From CAYJBH01 sp964368815 (lineage in GTDB: Bacteria; Bacillota; Clostridia; Oscillospirales; Ruminococcaceae): a stretch of 34,660 nucleotides of DNA. The stretch lies in NCBI GenBank assembly GCA_964368815.1, contig CAYJDA010000024.1, positions 1 to 34,660 on the forward strand, read 5' to 3'. The notes beneath the pieces were generated by a model, which saw nothing but the letters and a program-made list of their open reading frames with translations, ran no database searches and was not told the DNA's origin. Made by a program: the position numbers and the translations under genes. Position 1 is the first letter of the stretch. Every line of letters starts with the position of its first letter. Shown here piece after piece: positions 1 through 7,361 of the stretch.

Positions 1-47
1 GAATCACGTCCGTTCTTAGTTGAACCAACACCTTTTTTATGTGCCAT
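1..47 (-). CDS. rpmA: 50S ribosomal protein bL27, 5' part only
   Basis: Only the first 15 full codons lie in the window; the gene runs off the left edge. They read MAHKKGVGSTKNGRDS (the last codon sits at the edge), which is the conserved N-terminus of bL27, the large-subunit protein whose N-terminus reaches the peptidyl transferase centre. An AGAGGA ribosome binding site precedes the ATG. An in-frame TGA lies five codons upstream of the ATG, so the protein cannot carry the cleavable N-terminal extension common in Firmicutes. It follows rplU by 39 bp in the same operon. The identity is sure despite the truncation, because the visible residues match the family exactly. Confidence 0.93.
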   Translation of the reverse strand, partial: MAHKKGVGSTKNGRD

Positions 48-86
48 TATATATTCCTCTCAATAGGTTAATGCGTATACTATTAA

Positions 87-401
87 TTATTTCGAATTAA
101 TTGCGGTTATTTCTACTTTAGAGTATGGTTGACGGTGGCCAAGCTTTCTTGCAGAGCCTTTTTTGGGGCGATAGGTAAATACAGTAATCTTCTTCGCTTT
201 ACCGTTTTTTATTAGTTTTGCCTCTACCGTTGCACCTTTTACTGTTGGAGTTCCGAACTTGACGGCACCCTCTTCGCCTACCGTTAGAATTTGATCAAAC
301 ACGATCTTTTCGTCGTCAGTAACATCAAGCTTTTCGATGTATAGTACATCGCCTACCTGAACACTATACTGTTTTCCTCCGGTTACTATTGTTGCTTTCA
401 T
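87..401 (-). CDS. rplU: 50S ribosomal protein bL21
   Basis: This 104-residue protein has the usual bL21 length and pattern: a start MKATIVTGGKQYSVQVGD, the central FGTPTVKGATVEAK, and the basic C-terminal KKGSARKLGHRQPYSKVEI segment that contacts 23S rRNA. An AGAAAGG ribosome binding site lies just before the ATG. It is the first gene of a minus-strand operon with rpmA. Many Firmicutes carry the protease gene prp between these two genes; here the gap is only 39 bp and holds nothing. Transcription is probably controlled through the L21-type leader directly upstream. Confidence 0.98.
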   Translation of the reverse strand: MKATIVTGGKQYSVQVGDVLYIEKLDVTDDEKIVFDQILTVGEEGAVKFGTPTVKGATVEAKLIKNGKAKKITVFTYRPKKGSARKLGHRQPYSKVEITAINSK

Positions 402-482
402 AATTTTCCTTTCTCTTGTTTGTCAGAGCCACGCTGAACTCGGCGGCATTATGCACTTAAGGCCGTTTTCAGGCGGGGTTGC
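402..482 (-). ncRNA. L21-type leader RNA of the rplU operon
   Basis: The 5' untranslated stretch between the rplU promoter and its start, read on the minus strand, carries CCCGCCTGAAAACGG, then AGTGCAT, then a stem GCCGC/GCGTGGC around CGAGTTCA. This order resembles the ribosomal L21 leader known in Firmicutes, thought to give autogenous control by the ribosomal protein. The call is from memory of the motif and was not checked with a covariance model. Confidence 0.65.
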
Positions 483-487
483 TTTTC

Positions 488-516
488 ATACTAACATATT
501 TTTGTTACTATGTCAA
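488..516 (-). promoter_or_regulatory. Sigma-A promoter of rplU-rpmA
   Basis: On the minus strand a -35 TTGACA (511-516) is followed after exactly 17 bp by a -10 TAGTAT (488-493). Transcription should start near 481, giving the leader RNA of about 80 nt before rplU. Confidence 0.8.
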
Positions 517-609
517 GTGTTTTTACCTGTATTTTATTGTTTGATATTTTTATTATTGTTATGCTTTTTTGTTATTGTGCTTTGTGTTTCCTAATGTTTT
601 TCTTTTTTC

Positions 610-638
610 TTTACAAATATTGATATTTCTGATATACT
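610..638 (+). promoter_or_regulatory. Sigma-A promoter of the paaK-type gene
   Basis: A -35 TTTACA (610-615) and a -10 TATACT (633-638) are separated by 17 bp, about 30 bp upstream of the gene at 669. It is divergent from the rplU promoter; the roughly 90 bp between the two is T-rich with no other clear element. Confidence 0.65.
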
Positions 639-668
639 TTAACAAATTAATTATTGAGAGTAAGATGA

Positions 669-1985
669 ATGAATAATATTTATAATCCTGATATGGAGTG
701 CCTTAAAAGGTCTGAACTGGAGTCTTTACAACTTGATAGGCTAAAATCGCTTGTCGATTACTGTGAGAAGAATGTTCCCTTTTATAATAAAAGGCTTAGT
801 GAGGCAGGCGTAACTGCTGATAAGATAAAAACACTATCCGATATTAAATATATTCCTTATACTACCAAGGAGGATTTGAGAGATACCTATCCATTTGGCC
901 TTTTTGGTGTTAAACCGAAAGAGCTTGTTCGTCTTCATGCTTCATCGGGAACTACAGGTAATCCGACAGTTGTCGGCTACACTCGTGCTGACCTCGACAA
1001 CTGGGCGGAACAGGTTGCGAGAATTGTTGTAGCGGCAGGCGCTACCGATGAGAGTATGGTTCAAATTTGTTTTGGATACGGTATGTTTACCGGTGCGTTG
1101 GGATTGCATTACGGTCTTGAGAGAATTGGCGCTACAGTAGTTCCGACCTCTTCGGGAAATACCGAAAAACAGCTTAAATTCATGAGGGATTTTAAGTCTG
1201 ATGCCATTGTGGCAACACCATCTTATTGTCTCTACCTTGCCGAGGCGGCACAGGAGCTTTCTGATGTTCATCCAATGTCTGAATATTTTGTTAAGTTTGG
1301 TATTCTTGGCAGCGAGAGCACTACTGTTGCTATGAGAAAGCGAATTGAGGAACGGTGGGGAGGTGGATTATTTACAACCGACAATTACGGTATTTCTGAG
1401 CTTAATGGCCCGGGTATATCGGGTGAATGCCACTTAAGACAAGGGCTACATATCTGTGAGGATCATTTTCTTTGCGAGATTGTTGACCCTAAAACATTAG
1501 AAGTTATGGATCGTGGTGACACAGGTGAGATGGTTATAACTAATCTCACTAAACGAGGCCTTCCCATGTTGAGATACAGAACCAAAGACATTACTTCTAT
1601 TAACTATGATACCTGCGAATGCGGACGTACCAGTGCAAGAATGGTTAAACTAACAGGCCGAAGTGATGATATGATTAAGGTTAGAGGTGTTAATGTTTTC
1701 CCGACACAGCTTGAATCTACCCTTATTGAAACACCTGAAGTTACAGCTCATTACAGATTGATTGTTCGCAGTGAAAAACACTTTGATTCACTTGAGGTGC
1801 AGATAGAACTTGCAGATGAAGCACTTTTAACCAAGCCGCTTGCCCTCGAAAAAATTAGAAGCAAACTCGACAAAAAGGTTCACGACACACTGGGAATTAA
1901 GGTGGAAGTTACCCTTGTAGCACCTAAAGCGCTGGAGCGCTTTACCGGAAAAGCTAAGCGAGTTTTCGACATGAGAGATAAATAA
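669..1985 (+). CDS. paaK: Phenylacetate-CoA ligase family protein
   Basis: This 438-residue protein is an adenylate-forming enzyme that would activate an aryl acid such as phenylacetate to its CoA thioester, using ATP in the cytoplasm. Visible motifs are the phosphate-binding ASSGTTGNPT at residues 91-100, YGISE at 240-244, the adenosine-binding RYRTKDIT near 302-309, and the hinge GRSDDMIKVRGVNVFP at 330-345. CECGR at 316-320 is typical of the PaaK group. Length fits the family. An earlier ATG at 665 meets a stop after three codons, so the ATG at 669 behind GAGAG is used. In anaerobes such genes often sit with indolepyruvate oxidoreductase (iorAB), but no iorAB is present here, so the substrate is open. 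Confidence 0.9.
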   Translation: MNNIYNPDMECLKRSELESLQLDRLKSLVDYCEKNVPFYNKRLSEAGVTADKIKTLSDIKYIPYTTKEDLRDTYPFGLFGVKPKELVRLHASSGTTGNPTVVGYTRADLDNWAEQVARIVVAAGATDESMVQICFGYGMFTGALGLHYGLERIGATVVPTSSGNTEKQLKFMRDFKSDAIVATPSYCLYLAEAAQELSDVHPMSEYFVKFGILGSESTTVAMRKRIEERWGGGLFTTDNYGISELNGPGISGECHLRQGLHICEDHFLCEIVDPKTLEVMDRGDTGEMVITNLTKRGLPMLRYRTKDITSINYDTCECGRTSARMVKLTGRSDDMIKVRGVNVFPTQLESTLIETPEVTAHYRLIVRSEKHFDSLEVQIELADEALLTKPLALEKIRSKLDKKVHDTLGIKVEVTLVAPKALERFTGKAKRVFDMRDK

Positions 1986-2018
1986 ATCTATTATTCGCTC
2001 AATTTCAAATTTACAATT

Positions 2019-2070
2019 ATTTCCAATGGATGTATGTGCTTTGCAATGCCTTTCCATTGGAAATTTTTAT
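2019..2070 (+). terminator. Probable terminator after the paaK-type gene
   Basis: ATTTCCAATGGA (2019-2030) and TCCATTGGAAAT (2053-2064) form a perfect 12-bp stem around a 22-nt loop and are followed by a short T-run. It lies 34 bp past the stop codon. The long loop and modest GC content make it a less than ideal intrinsic terminator. Confidence 0.55.
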
Positions 2071-2299
2071 TGCGCAAATGCTTGACCAATACGGTCGAAA
2101 ACATTTTTTGTTTTTCTCTTTTTGTGGTTATAGTACCTATTTTTGTTTTTATTTGAGCTATCATTTTTTTGTATTTTTAGTATATGTTTTCTTATTGTTT
2201 TTGGTTAACTTGTTTTTGTGTAAATTTTTATTTTTCTTAATGCAGTATAAAATATTTTGTTTTACTAACCCAAGCAATTACAACTTTTTTGTCGTATAT

Positions 2300-2315
2300 T
2301 GTTCCACGTGGAACA
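2300..2315. other. parS site 1
   Basis: TGTTCCACGTGGAACA is a perfect 16-bp palindrome that fits the parS pattern of chromosomal ParB/Spo0J proteins (TGTTNCACGTGNAACA type). It is one of three identical copies upstream of parAB and should be a ParB loading site for chromosome segregation. Confidence 0.93.
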
Positions 2316-2784
2316 ATGGCGGAAAAATAAGTTATTTAACGAACATAATTTTTAAACAAGTAAAATACTAATGTAAAAAATTTTATTTATTACTAGTAAA
2401 CTTTTATTTATTTGAAGTTTTACTAACTAATTTAAGAAAATAATTAAAGTGTATAAGCGGTATTGTTTGTTAATTAGAGTATCACATTAAATTTAAAATT
2501 ATTTAGTAAACAATCGTTTGTTGATGAGCGAGCAGATAAATGCAGTGAGAATATAAAAAAGTTAACACACATATGGTTTAATAAAATATTTATCTCATCA
2601 TTAAAAAAATATATGCAAAGAGAATATCAAAAGAATATCTATGTTTTTATTTACAAAGTATAAAGATAATTTTTAGATTTTAAGAAATTATTTAGTCTTT
2701 TGTAAAATATAGAAAACTAATAATGAAATTAACTATTAATATACAAAAATAATACCTGTGCAAAACAATATAATATAATACAAG

Positions 2785-2800
2785 TGTTCCACGTGGAACA
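2785..2800. other. parS site 2
   Basis: A second exact copy of TGTTCCACGTGGAACA, 485 bp from the first, in the same AT-rich non-coding region upstream of the radical SAM gene. Confidence 0.93.
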
Positions 2801-2905
2801 TTTATGTTATATTGAAATAAAAAATTTTTAATGTTTATTTACAGTATGAATATCTAGAAATAGTTGAAAGAAAACATAAGGATAGCTATAATGCTAAAAA
2901 AACCG

Positions 2906-2914
2906 TGTGGATAA
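2906..2914 (-). other. DnaA-box match
   Basis: TGTGGATAA is the reverse complement of the consensus DnaA box TTATCCACA. It lies in AT-rich DNA between parS sites. One other exact match lies at 4230-4238, inside the radical SAM gene. Isolated 9-mers of this kind occur by chance, so function is uncertain. Confidence 0.35.
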
Positions 2915-3082
2915 AAGGGTTTACAAGATAGTTGTTTTTCAACAATTAAAATATGTTTTCAACAATATGATTTTTGAAATATTTTTAATACTAAAGAAAA
3001 TTATAACAATTGCAAAAACAAAATAAATAGTATAAAATAGAAAATGAAAACAACATATAAATATGGAAACGAAAGGAATGAA

Positions 3083-4540
3083 TTGAAAAATAATAAAATT
3101 ATTTTATGTAGTGTTAATTCACGATACATTCACTCTTCTCTTGCAATTCATTATTTAGCAGCACGAATTAATAATGATGCAGAATTAATTGAGTGGACAA
3201 TAAATAAATCGGAAAAAGAATTATCTGAAATTATTTTAAAAAGCAAACCGGATGTAGTAGGGTTTTCGTGTTATATATGGAATATCGAGTTTATATTAAA
3301 TGTTATTTCGTTAATAAGGTTAAATTCAAAAAACATAACAATAGTGTTAGGCGGCCCGCAGGTTGGATTTACACCCGAGAAATATCTAACCAGCGAAATT
3401 GCAGACTATGTCGTTAGTGGTGAGGGGGAGGAACCCTTTAAAAGACTTGTTGAGAAACTGAATGTTAGCAAATGTAATGATATAGGAAAAATTGATGGTG
3501 TAAGCACGGTTAAACATACGTCAATTCCATATTATGATGATTCAATACCTCCAAATCCATATAACAAGACTTACCTTGATATGCTACAAGGAAAAATAAG
3601 CTACATTGAAACGGTTAGAGGGTGCCCTTTTGGGTGCAGTTTTTGCGTTTCGGGAAGAAAAGAGCCAATTAAATATATCCCTATGGATATGGTTAAGCGA
3701 AACATTGAGTTTTTAGCTCAATCCGGAACAAAAACAATTAAGTTTGTAGACCGAAGCTTTAATGCAAACGAAAAAAGGGCGATTGAAATAATAAAGTACA
3801 TACTATATAACTACGAAAAGTACCCACAAGGCATACAATTTCATTTTGAGATAGCCGCTGATATATTGTCTGAAGAAATAGTAAGCATTTTTTGCAGTGC
3901 TCCAAAAGGGCTGTTTCGGCTGGAAATTGGGATTCAGAGCTTAAATGAAAAAACTTTAAAATCTATAAACAGAAGAATGAATGTTTCGAGGCTTAAAAAA
4001 AACATAGAAAGCCTTACCGAAAACAATAACCTACATATCCACCTTGATTTAATTGTAGGATTGCCATTTGAAGGGCTTGAAAGTCTTGAGAAAAGCTTTA
4101 ACGAAGTTATGAAATTAAAGCCAAACGTTATGCAGCTTGGGTTTTTAAAGCTGCTTCCCGGGTCGCCAATGTATGAACAGCCTCTCGGCGAATTTAAAAA
4201 GACACCCCCGTATGAAGTTATACAAACGCTGTGGATAACTAACGACGAAATAAATCGAGCTAAAAAAATAGAACATTTACTGGATAAAATATATAACAGT
4301 GGTAGATTTAACAAGGTTTTATCTATATTAAAAGAGTTTAATGATAATCCATTTAAGTTTTTTGACAGCTTTGCCACCTGTTCAGAAATTATAGAGGGCG
4401 AGAGCTATTTTGAGCTTGCTGAAAAACTATTGAAATACCTTAAAGATAGCAATAATATAGAAGATTTATACAGCTCGATGCGCATTGATGTAAAAAAGGT
4501 TAATCCGGTTGGAAGACTACCCAACTTTTTAAAGCTCTAA
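3083..4540 (+). CDS. Cobalamin-binding radical SAM protein
   Basis: The N-terminal half resembles a B12-binding domain (start KIILCSVNSRYIHSS, then VLGGPQ at 88-93 and SGEGEEPF at 112-119). A radical SAM domain follows with the cluster motif CPFGCSFC (Cys 181, 185, 188) and a C-terminal part like that of clostridial B12-binding radical SAM proteins with a DUF4080-type tail. Such enzymes use S-adenosylmethionine and cobalamin for radical chemistry, often methylation; the substrate is unknown. I chose the TTG at 3083 because AAAGG lies 6 nt before it and the homology begins there (485 residues). An in-frame ATG at 3044 would add 13 residues but has no ribosome binding site. The gene stands alone between parS-bearing spacers and shares their AT-richness. 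Confidence 0.85.
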   Translation: MKNNKIILCSVNSRYIHSSLAIHYLAARINNDAELIEWTINKSEKELSEIILKSKPDVVGFSCYIWNIEFILNVISLIRLNSKNITIVLGGPQVGFTPEKYLTSEIADYVVSGEGEEPFKRLVEKLNVSKCNDIGKIDGVSTVKHTSIPYYDDSIPPNPYNKTYLDMLQGKISYIETVRGCPFGCSFCVSGRKEPIKYIPMDMVKRNIEFLAQSGTKTIKFVDRSFNANEKRAIEIIKYILYNYEKYPQGIQFHFEIAADILSEEIVSIFCSAPKGLFRLEIGIQSLNEKTLKSINRRMNVSRLKKNIESLTENNNLHIHLDLIVGLPFEGLESLEKSFNEVMKLKPNVMQLGFLKLLPGSPMYEQPLGEFKKTPPYEVIQTLWITNDEINRAKKIEHLLDKIYNSGRFNKVLSILKEFNDNPFKFFDSFATCSEIIEGESYFELAEKLLKYLKDSNNIEDLYSSMRIDVKKVNPVGRLPNFLKL

Positions 4541-4854
4541 ATATAATTAACTAAATTATAGTAAAAAGCAAGAAAAAACAAAAAATTTTTAAACACTATA
4601 TATTGTTGCATAACAATAATCAAATTATATAGTAAATTAAGAAAAAGCACACAAAAAAGGGAAAAAATGAAAATTGTTCCACGTGGAACAATTCAAAATA
4701 TAGATTAAATAAAATGAAAATAAGCATTAAGGGAAAAAATAGTGCTTTTCAAATTAATAATAATGTGCTAAAATAAAACAATCTAAATTTTGATAACAAA
4801 CTACATCATAAAGGCAGATACGATTTTTTGAGCTATGCTATATAAGGAATTAAA
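4541..4854. other. AT-rich spacer with third parS site
   Basis: This 314-bp non-coding stretch holds parS site 3 and no gene that I can support. A weak promoter candidate, TTTTCA (4746-4751) with a 17-bp spacer and TAAAAT (4769-4774), could serve the methyltransferase gene and perhaps parAB downstream. Confidence 0.5.
4675..4690. other. parS site 3
   Basis: A third exact copy of TGTTCCACGTGGAACA, just under 1 kb upstream of parA. All three parS copies lie outside coding sequence. Confidence 0.93.
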
Positions 4855-5604
4855 ATGAATTACACCGAAATAAACTCAAAAACAATAGATAGTTGGGTTA
4901 AAGAAGGCTGGGAATGGGGTAAAAGCATAGAGCACTCAACTTATGTTGAGGCCTTAAATGGAAATTGGGATGTTTTGTTGACCCCAACAAAATCGGTACC
5001 CAAGGAGTGGTTTGGGGAAATAAAGGGGAAAAAACTACTTGGGCTTGCCTGTGGCGGAGGTCAACAAATGCCTATTTTTGCAGCCTTAGGTGCGATATGC
5101 ACTGTTACAGACTACTCTGACGCACAACTTGAAAGCGAGAAACAGATTAGTGGCCGCGAGGGGTATAAAATAGAAATAGTTAAAGCGGATATGACAAAAT
5201 CCTTTCCCTTTGACGACGGCGAGTTTGACATAATTTTCCACCCGGTTTCAAACTGTTATGTGTTAGATGTTGAACATGTATTTAAAGAGTGCCATAGGGT
5301 ACTAAAGAAGGGCGGCGTTCTACTTTCAGGCCTTGATAACGGCATAAACTTTTTAATGGAAGACGATGATGAAACAAGAATAGTAAACCACCTGCCTTAC
5401 AATCCGTTAGAAAATAAAGAGTTGTATAATCAATCAATGAAAAACAACTATGGAATACAGTTCTCACACACTATGGAGGAACAAATAGGCTGTCAGCTAA
5501 AAGCGGGATTTACTCTTACAGATATATATGAGGATACAAACGGCTACGGTGCTCTACATGAAATGGGAATACCAAGCTTTATCGCAACAAGGTCGATTAA
5601 ATAA
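4855..5604 (+). CDS. Class I SAM-dependent methyltransferase
   Basis: This 249-residue protein has the Rossmann-type methyltransferase signature. Motif I is LLGLACGGG at residues 61-69, an acidic residue at the end of strand 2 (VTDYS, Asp86) should bind the SAM ribose, and HRVLKKGGVLL is the typical post-motif III segment. AAGGA precedes the ATG. It belongs to the broad methyltransferase domain 11/25 group, so the substrate (small molecule, lipid quinone or RNA) cannot be read from the sequence. It lies 54 bp upstream of parA on the same strand and may be cotranscribed, but there is no known functional link. Confidence 0.85.
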   Translation: MNYTEINSKTIDSWVKEGWEWGKSIEHSTYVEALNGNWDVLLTPTKSVPKEWFGEIKGKKLLGLACGGGQQMPIFAALGAICTVTDYSDAQLESEKQISGREGYKIEIVKADMTKSFPFDDGEFDIIFHPVSNCYVLDVEHVFKECHRVLKKGGVLLSGLDNGINFLMEDDDETRIVNHLPYNPLENKELYNQSMKNNYGIQFSHTMEEQIGCQLKAGFTLTDIYEDTNGYGALHEMGIPSFIATRSIK

Positions 5605-5658
5605 AAATAGTTAGTAAATAAGATTGATGGGTGCACATTATAAAGGAAAAAAGAAGGT

Positions 5659-6426
5659 ATGGCAAAAATAATAACAGTAACTAATCAAAAGGGAGGGGTG
5701 GGTAAAACCACAACCGCCGTTAATCTTGGTTGCGGTCTTGGAATTAAAGGAAAAAGGGTTCTTGTTGTGGATCTTGACCCTCAGGGAAATACGACCGGTG
5801 GGGTTGGAATTCGTAAAGCAGAAATAGAAAATGGTACATATAGCTGTATTATTAAGCCAGCAAATATCGAAAAAGCAATAGTTAAAACTAATTTCAAGTT
5901 AGATGTAATACCTGCAAACATTGAACTTTCAGGAGCAGGCATAGAGCTTGTTTCGCTTGAAAACAGAGAATCAAGATTGAGAACAGCTTTAATGAAGGTT
6001 AGAGAAAACTACGATTTTATTATAATTGACTGTCCGCCTTCGTTAGATTTGCTAACTCTAAACGGATTATGTGCAGCAGATACCTTAATAATTCCTATGC
6101 AATGTGAGTTTTTAGCTTTAGAAGGGTTATCAGAACTGATGTCAACAGTTCGAAAAGTTAAGTCGATGTACAATCCTCATCTTGATATAGAGGGAGTATT
6201 GATGACAATGTATGATGGTCGATTAAATCTAACTCTACAGGTAGCTCATGAGTTAAAAAAGTTTTTTAAAACAAAGGTGTATAAAACTACGATACCGAGA
6301 AATGTTCGACTATCCGAAGCACCGAGCTATGGTCAACCCATCCAGTCCTACGATCCATCTTCAAAAGGCTGTGCGGCATATATGCAGTTTACCGAGGAGT
6401 TTTTACAGGGCAACAAAAATATATAG
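5659..6426 (+). CDS. parA: Chromosome partitioning ATPase ParA (Soj)
   Basis: A 255-residue ParA/MinD-type ATPase. The deviant Walker A box KGGVGKTT is at residues 11-18, VLVVDLDPQGN is the switch I region, and IIDCPPSLDLL is the Walker B region. There is no N-terminal DNA-binding domain, as expected for the short chromosomal Soj type. It acts with ParB bound at parS to separate origins and, in spore formers, to regulate DnaA and sporulation. parB follows 50 bp downstream, and three parS sites lie upstream. AAAGGA stands 12 nt before the ATG; a closer GAAGG is almost on top of it. Confidence 0.97.
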   Translation: MAKIITVTNQKGGVGKTTTAVNLGCGLGIKGKRVLVVDLDPQGNTTGGVGIRKAEIENGTYSCIIKPANIEKAIVKTNFKLDVIPANIELSGAGIELVSLENRESRLRTALMKVRENYDFIIIDCPPSLDLLTLNGLCAADTLIIPMQCEFLALEGLSELMSTVRKVKSMYNPHLDIEGVLMTMYDGRLNLTLQVAHELKKFFKTKVYKTTIPRNVRLSEAPSYGQPIQSYDPSSKGCAAYMQFTEEFLQGNKNI

Positions 6427-6476
6427 TAATTGAATAAAAAAATATATACAACCAATAAAGATAAGATGGAGGAGAA

Positions 6477-7337
6477 ATGGCAAAGAAGGGCGGTCTTGGA
6501 AAAGGGTTAGACTCGCTGTTTCAGGACGTGAGGCAGGAAAAAGTTGGAGTTAGAGATACAATAAAAATAGGTTTAATAGAACCGGAAAAAGGTCAACCAA
6601 GAAAGCATTTTGATGAAAAAGAACTGTCAGAGATGTCAAACAGTATAGCTCAGCATGGGTTGCTACAGCCAATAATAGTAAGGCCGATTGGGATTGACGG
6701 TTATAAAATTATTGCAGGCGAGCGCAGGTGGCGAGCTGCAATGAAGGCAGGACTAAAGGAAATTCCTGCTGTGGTATTAGAAGCAAGCGAGCAAACCGCT
6801 ATGGAAATTGCTCTGGTAGAAAACCTGCAACGCATCGACCTTAATATAATAGAAGAAGCGGAAGGCTTTGTTAAGCTGATAGAAAACTTTGGGCTTACTC
6901 AGGAGCAAGCAGCTCAGCGCGTGGGAAAAAGTCGCCCTGCGGTTGCCAATGCAATGCGATTGCTTGCATTAAATGCCGAGGTAGTCGATTTACTCAGAGA
7001 GGGTAAACTCTCAACAGGGCATGGAAAGGTATTGCTATCACTAACCGATACCGACCTACAAACCGAGGTAGCGAAAACGGTGATATCCGAAGATCTGAAT
7101 GTTAGGCAAACCGAGTCACTGTGCAGAAAAATAAACAAAAAACCTGCCGGATCACAGCAAAAACTTAAACTCAGGCCAACAATAGCAACCGAAGTTGAAA
7201 TTGCACTGCAGGAAGTTTTGGGCACCGAGGTTAAGATTAACTATAAAAACGGTAAAGGAAGAATTGAGGTTAATTTTTATAGCGATGACCAGCTTAAAAA
7301 CTTTGCAAATAGGCTTGGACAAATAACAATGGAATAA
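6477..7337 (+). CDS. parB: Chromosome partitioning protein ParB (Spo0J)
   Basis: A 286-residue ParB. The N-terminal region KKGGLGKGLDSLF is the conserved ParA-interacting tail. The CTP-binding/hydrolysis domain shows GERRWRA at 81-87 and ENLQR at 115-119. A helix-turn-helix for parS follows (TQEQAAQRVGKSRPAVANAM, 141-160), and the C-terminal dimerisation domain is about 225-286. It loads on the TGTTCCACGTGGAACA sites as a CTP-dependent sliding clamp and recruits SMC. A strong GGAGGAG site precedes the ATG. Next comes serS after 24 bp; in many Clostridia parA-parB-serS lie together close to oriC. Confidence 0.97.
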   Translation: MAKKGGLGKGLDSLFQDVRQEKVGVRDTIKIGLIEPEKGQPRKHFDEKELSEMSNSIAQHGLLQPIIVRPIGIDGYKIIAGERRWRAAMKAGLKEIPAVVLEASEQTAMEIALVENLQRIDLNIIEEAEGFVKLIENFGLTQEQAAQRVGKSRPAVANAMRLLALNAEVVDLLREGKLSTGHGKVLLSLTDTDLQTEVAKTVISEDLNVRQTESLCRKINKKPAGSQQKLKLRPTIATEVEIALQEVLGTEVKINYKNGKGRIEVNFYSDDQLKNFANRLGQITME

Positions 7338-7361
7338 AAAAACTCATATTTAGGAGGAATT

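Larger units (their letters stand above)
2071..3043. other. AT-rich non-coding region with two parS sites
   Basis: Nearly 1 kb with no convincing gene. Base composition is far more AT-rich than its surroundings, with many A- and T-runs. The one sizeable reading frame (2030-2371) is a Phe/Leu-rich product of T-rich sequence without a ribosome binding site. The region holds two parS sites (2300-2315 and 2785-2800), one exact DnaA-box match (2906-2914) and two TTTTCAACA words near 2937 and 2956. The composition and sites would suit origin-proximal DNA, but DnaA boxes are too few to call an origin. Confidence 0.6.

Noticed and set aside
2030..2371. 113-codon plus-strand frame after the paaK-type gene
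   Set aside because: Phe/Leu/Tyr-rich product of T-rich DNA, starts inside the terminator stem, contains a parS site and has no ribosome binding site.
4230..4238. Second exact DnaA box (TGTGGATAA)
   Set aside because: It lies inside the radical SAM coding sequence and is isolated, so chance is the simpler explanation.
7338..7361. Possible T-box before serS
   Set aside because: The gap after parB is only 24 bp, too short for a T-box; no T-box-like sequence was seen before asnS either.
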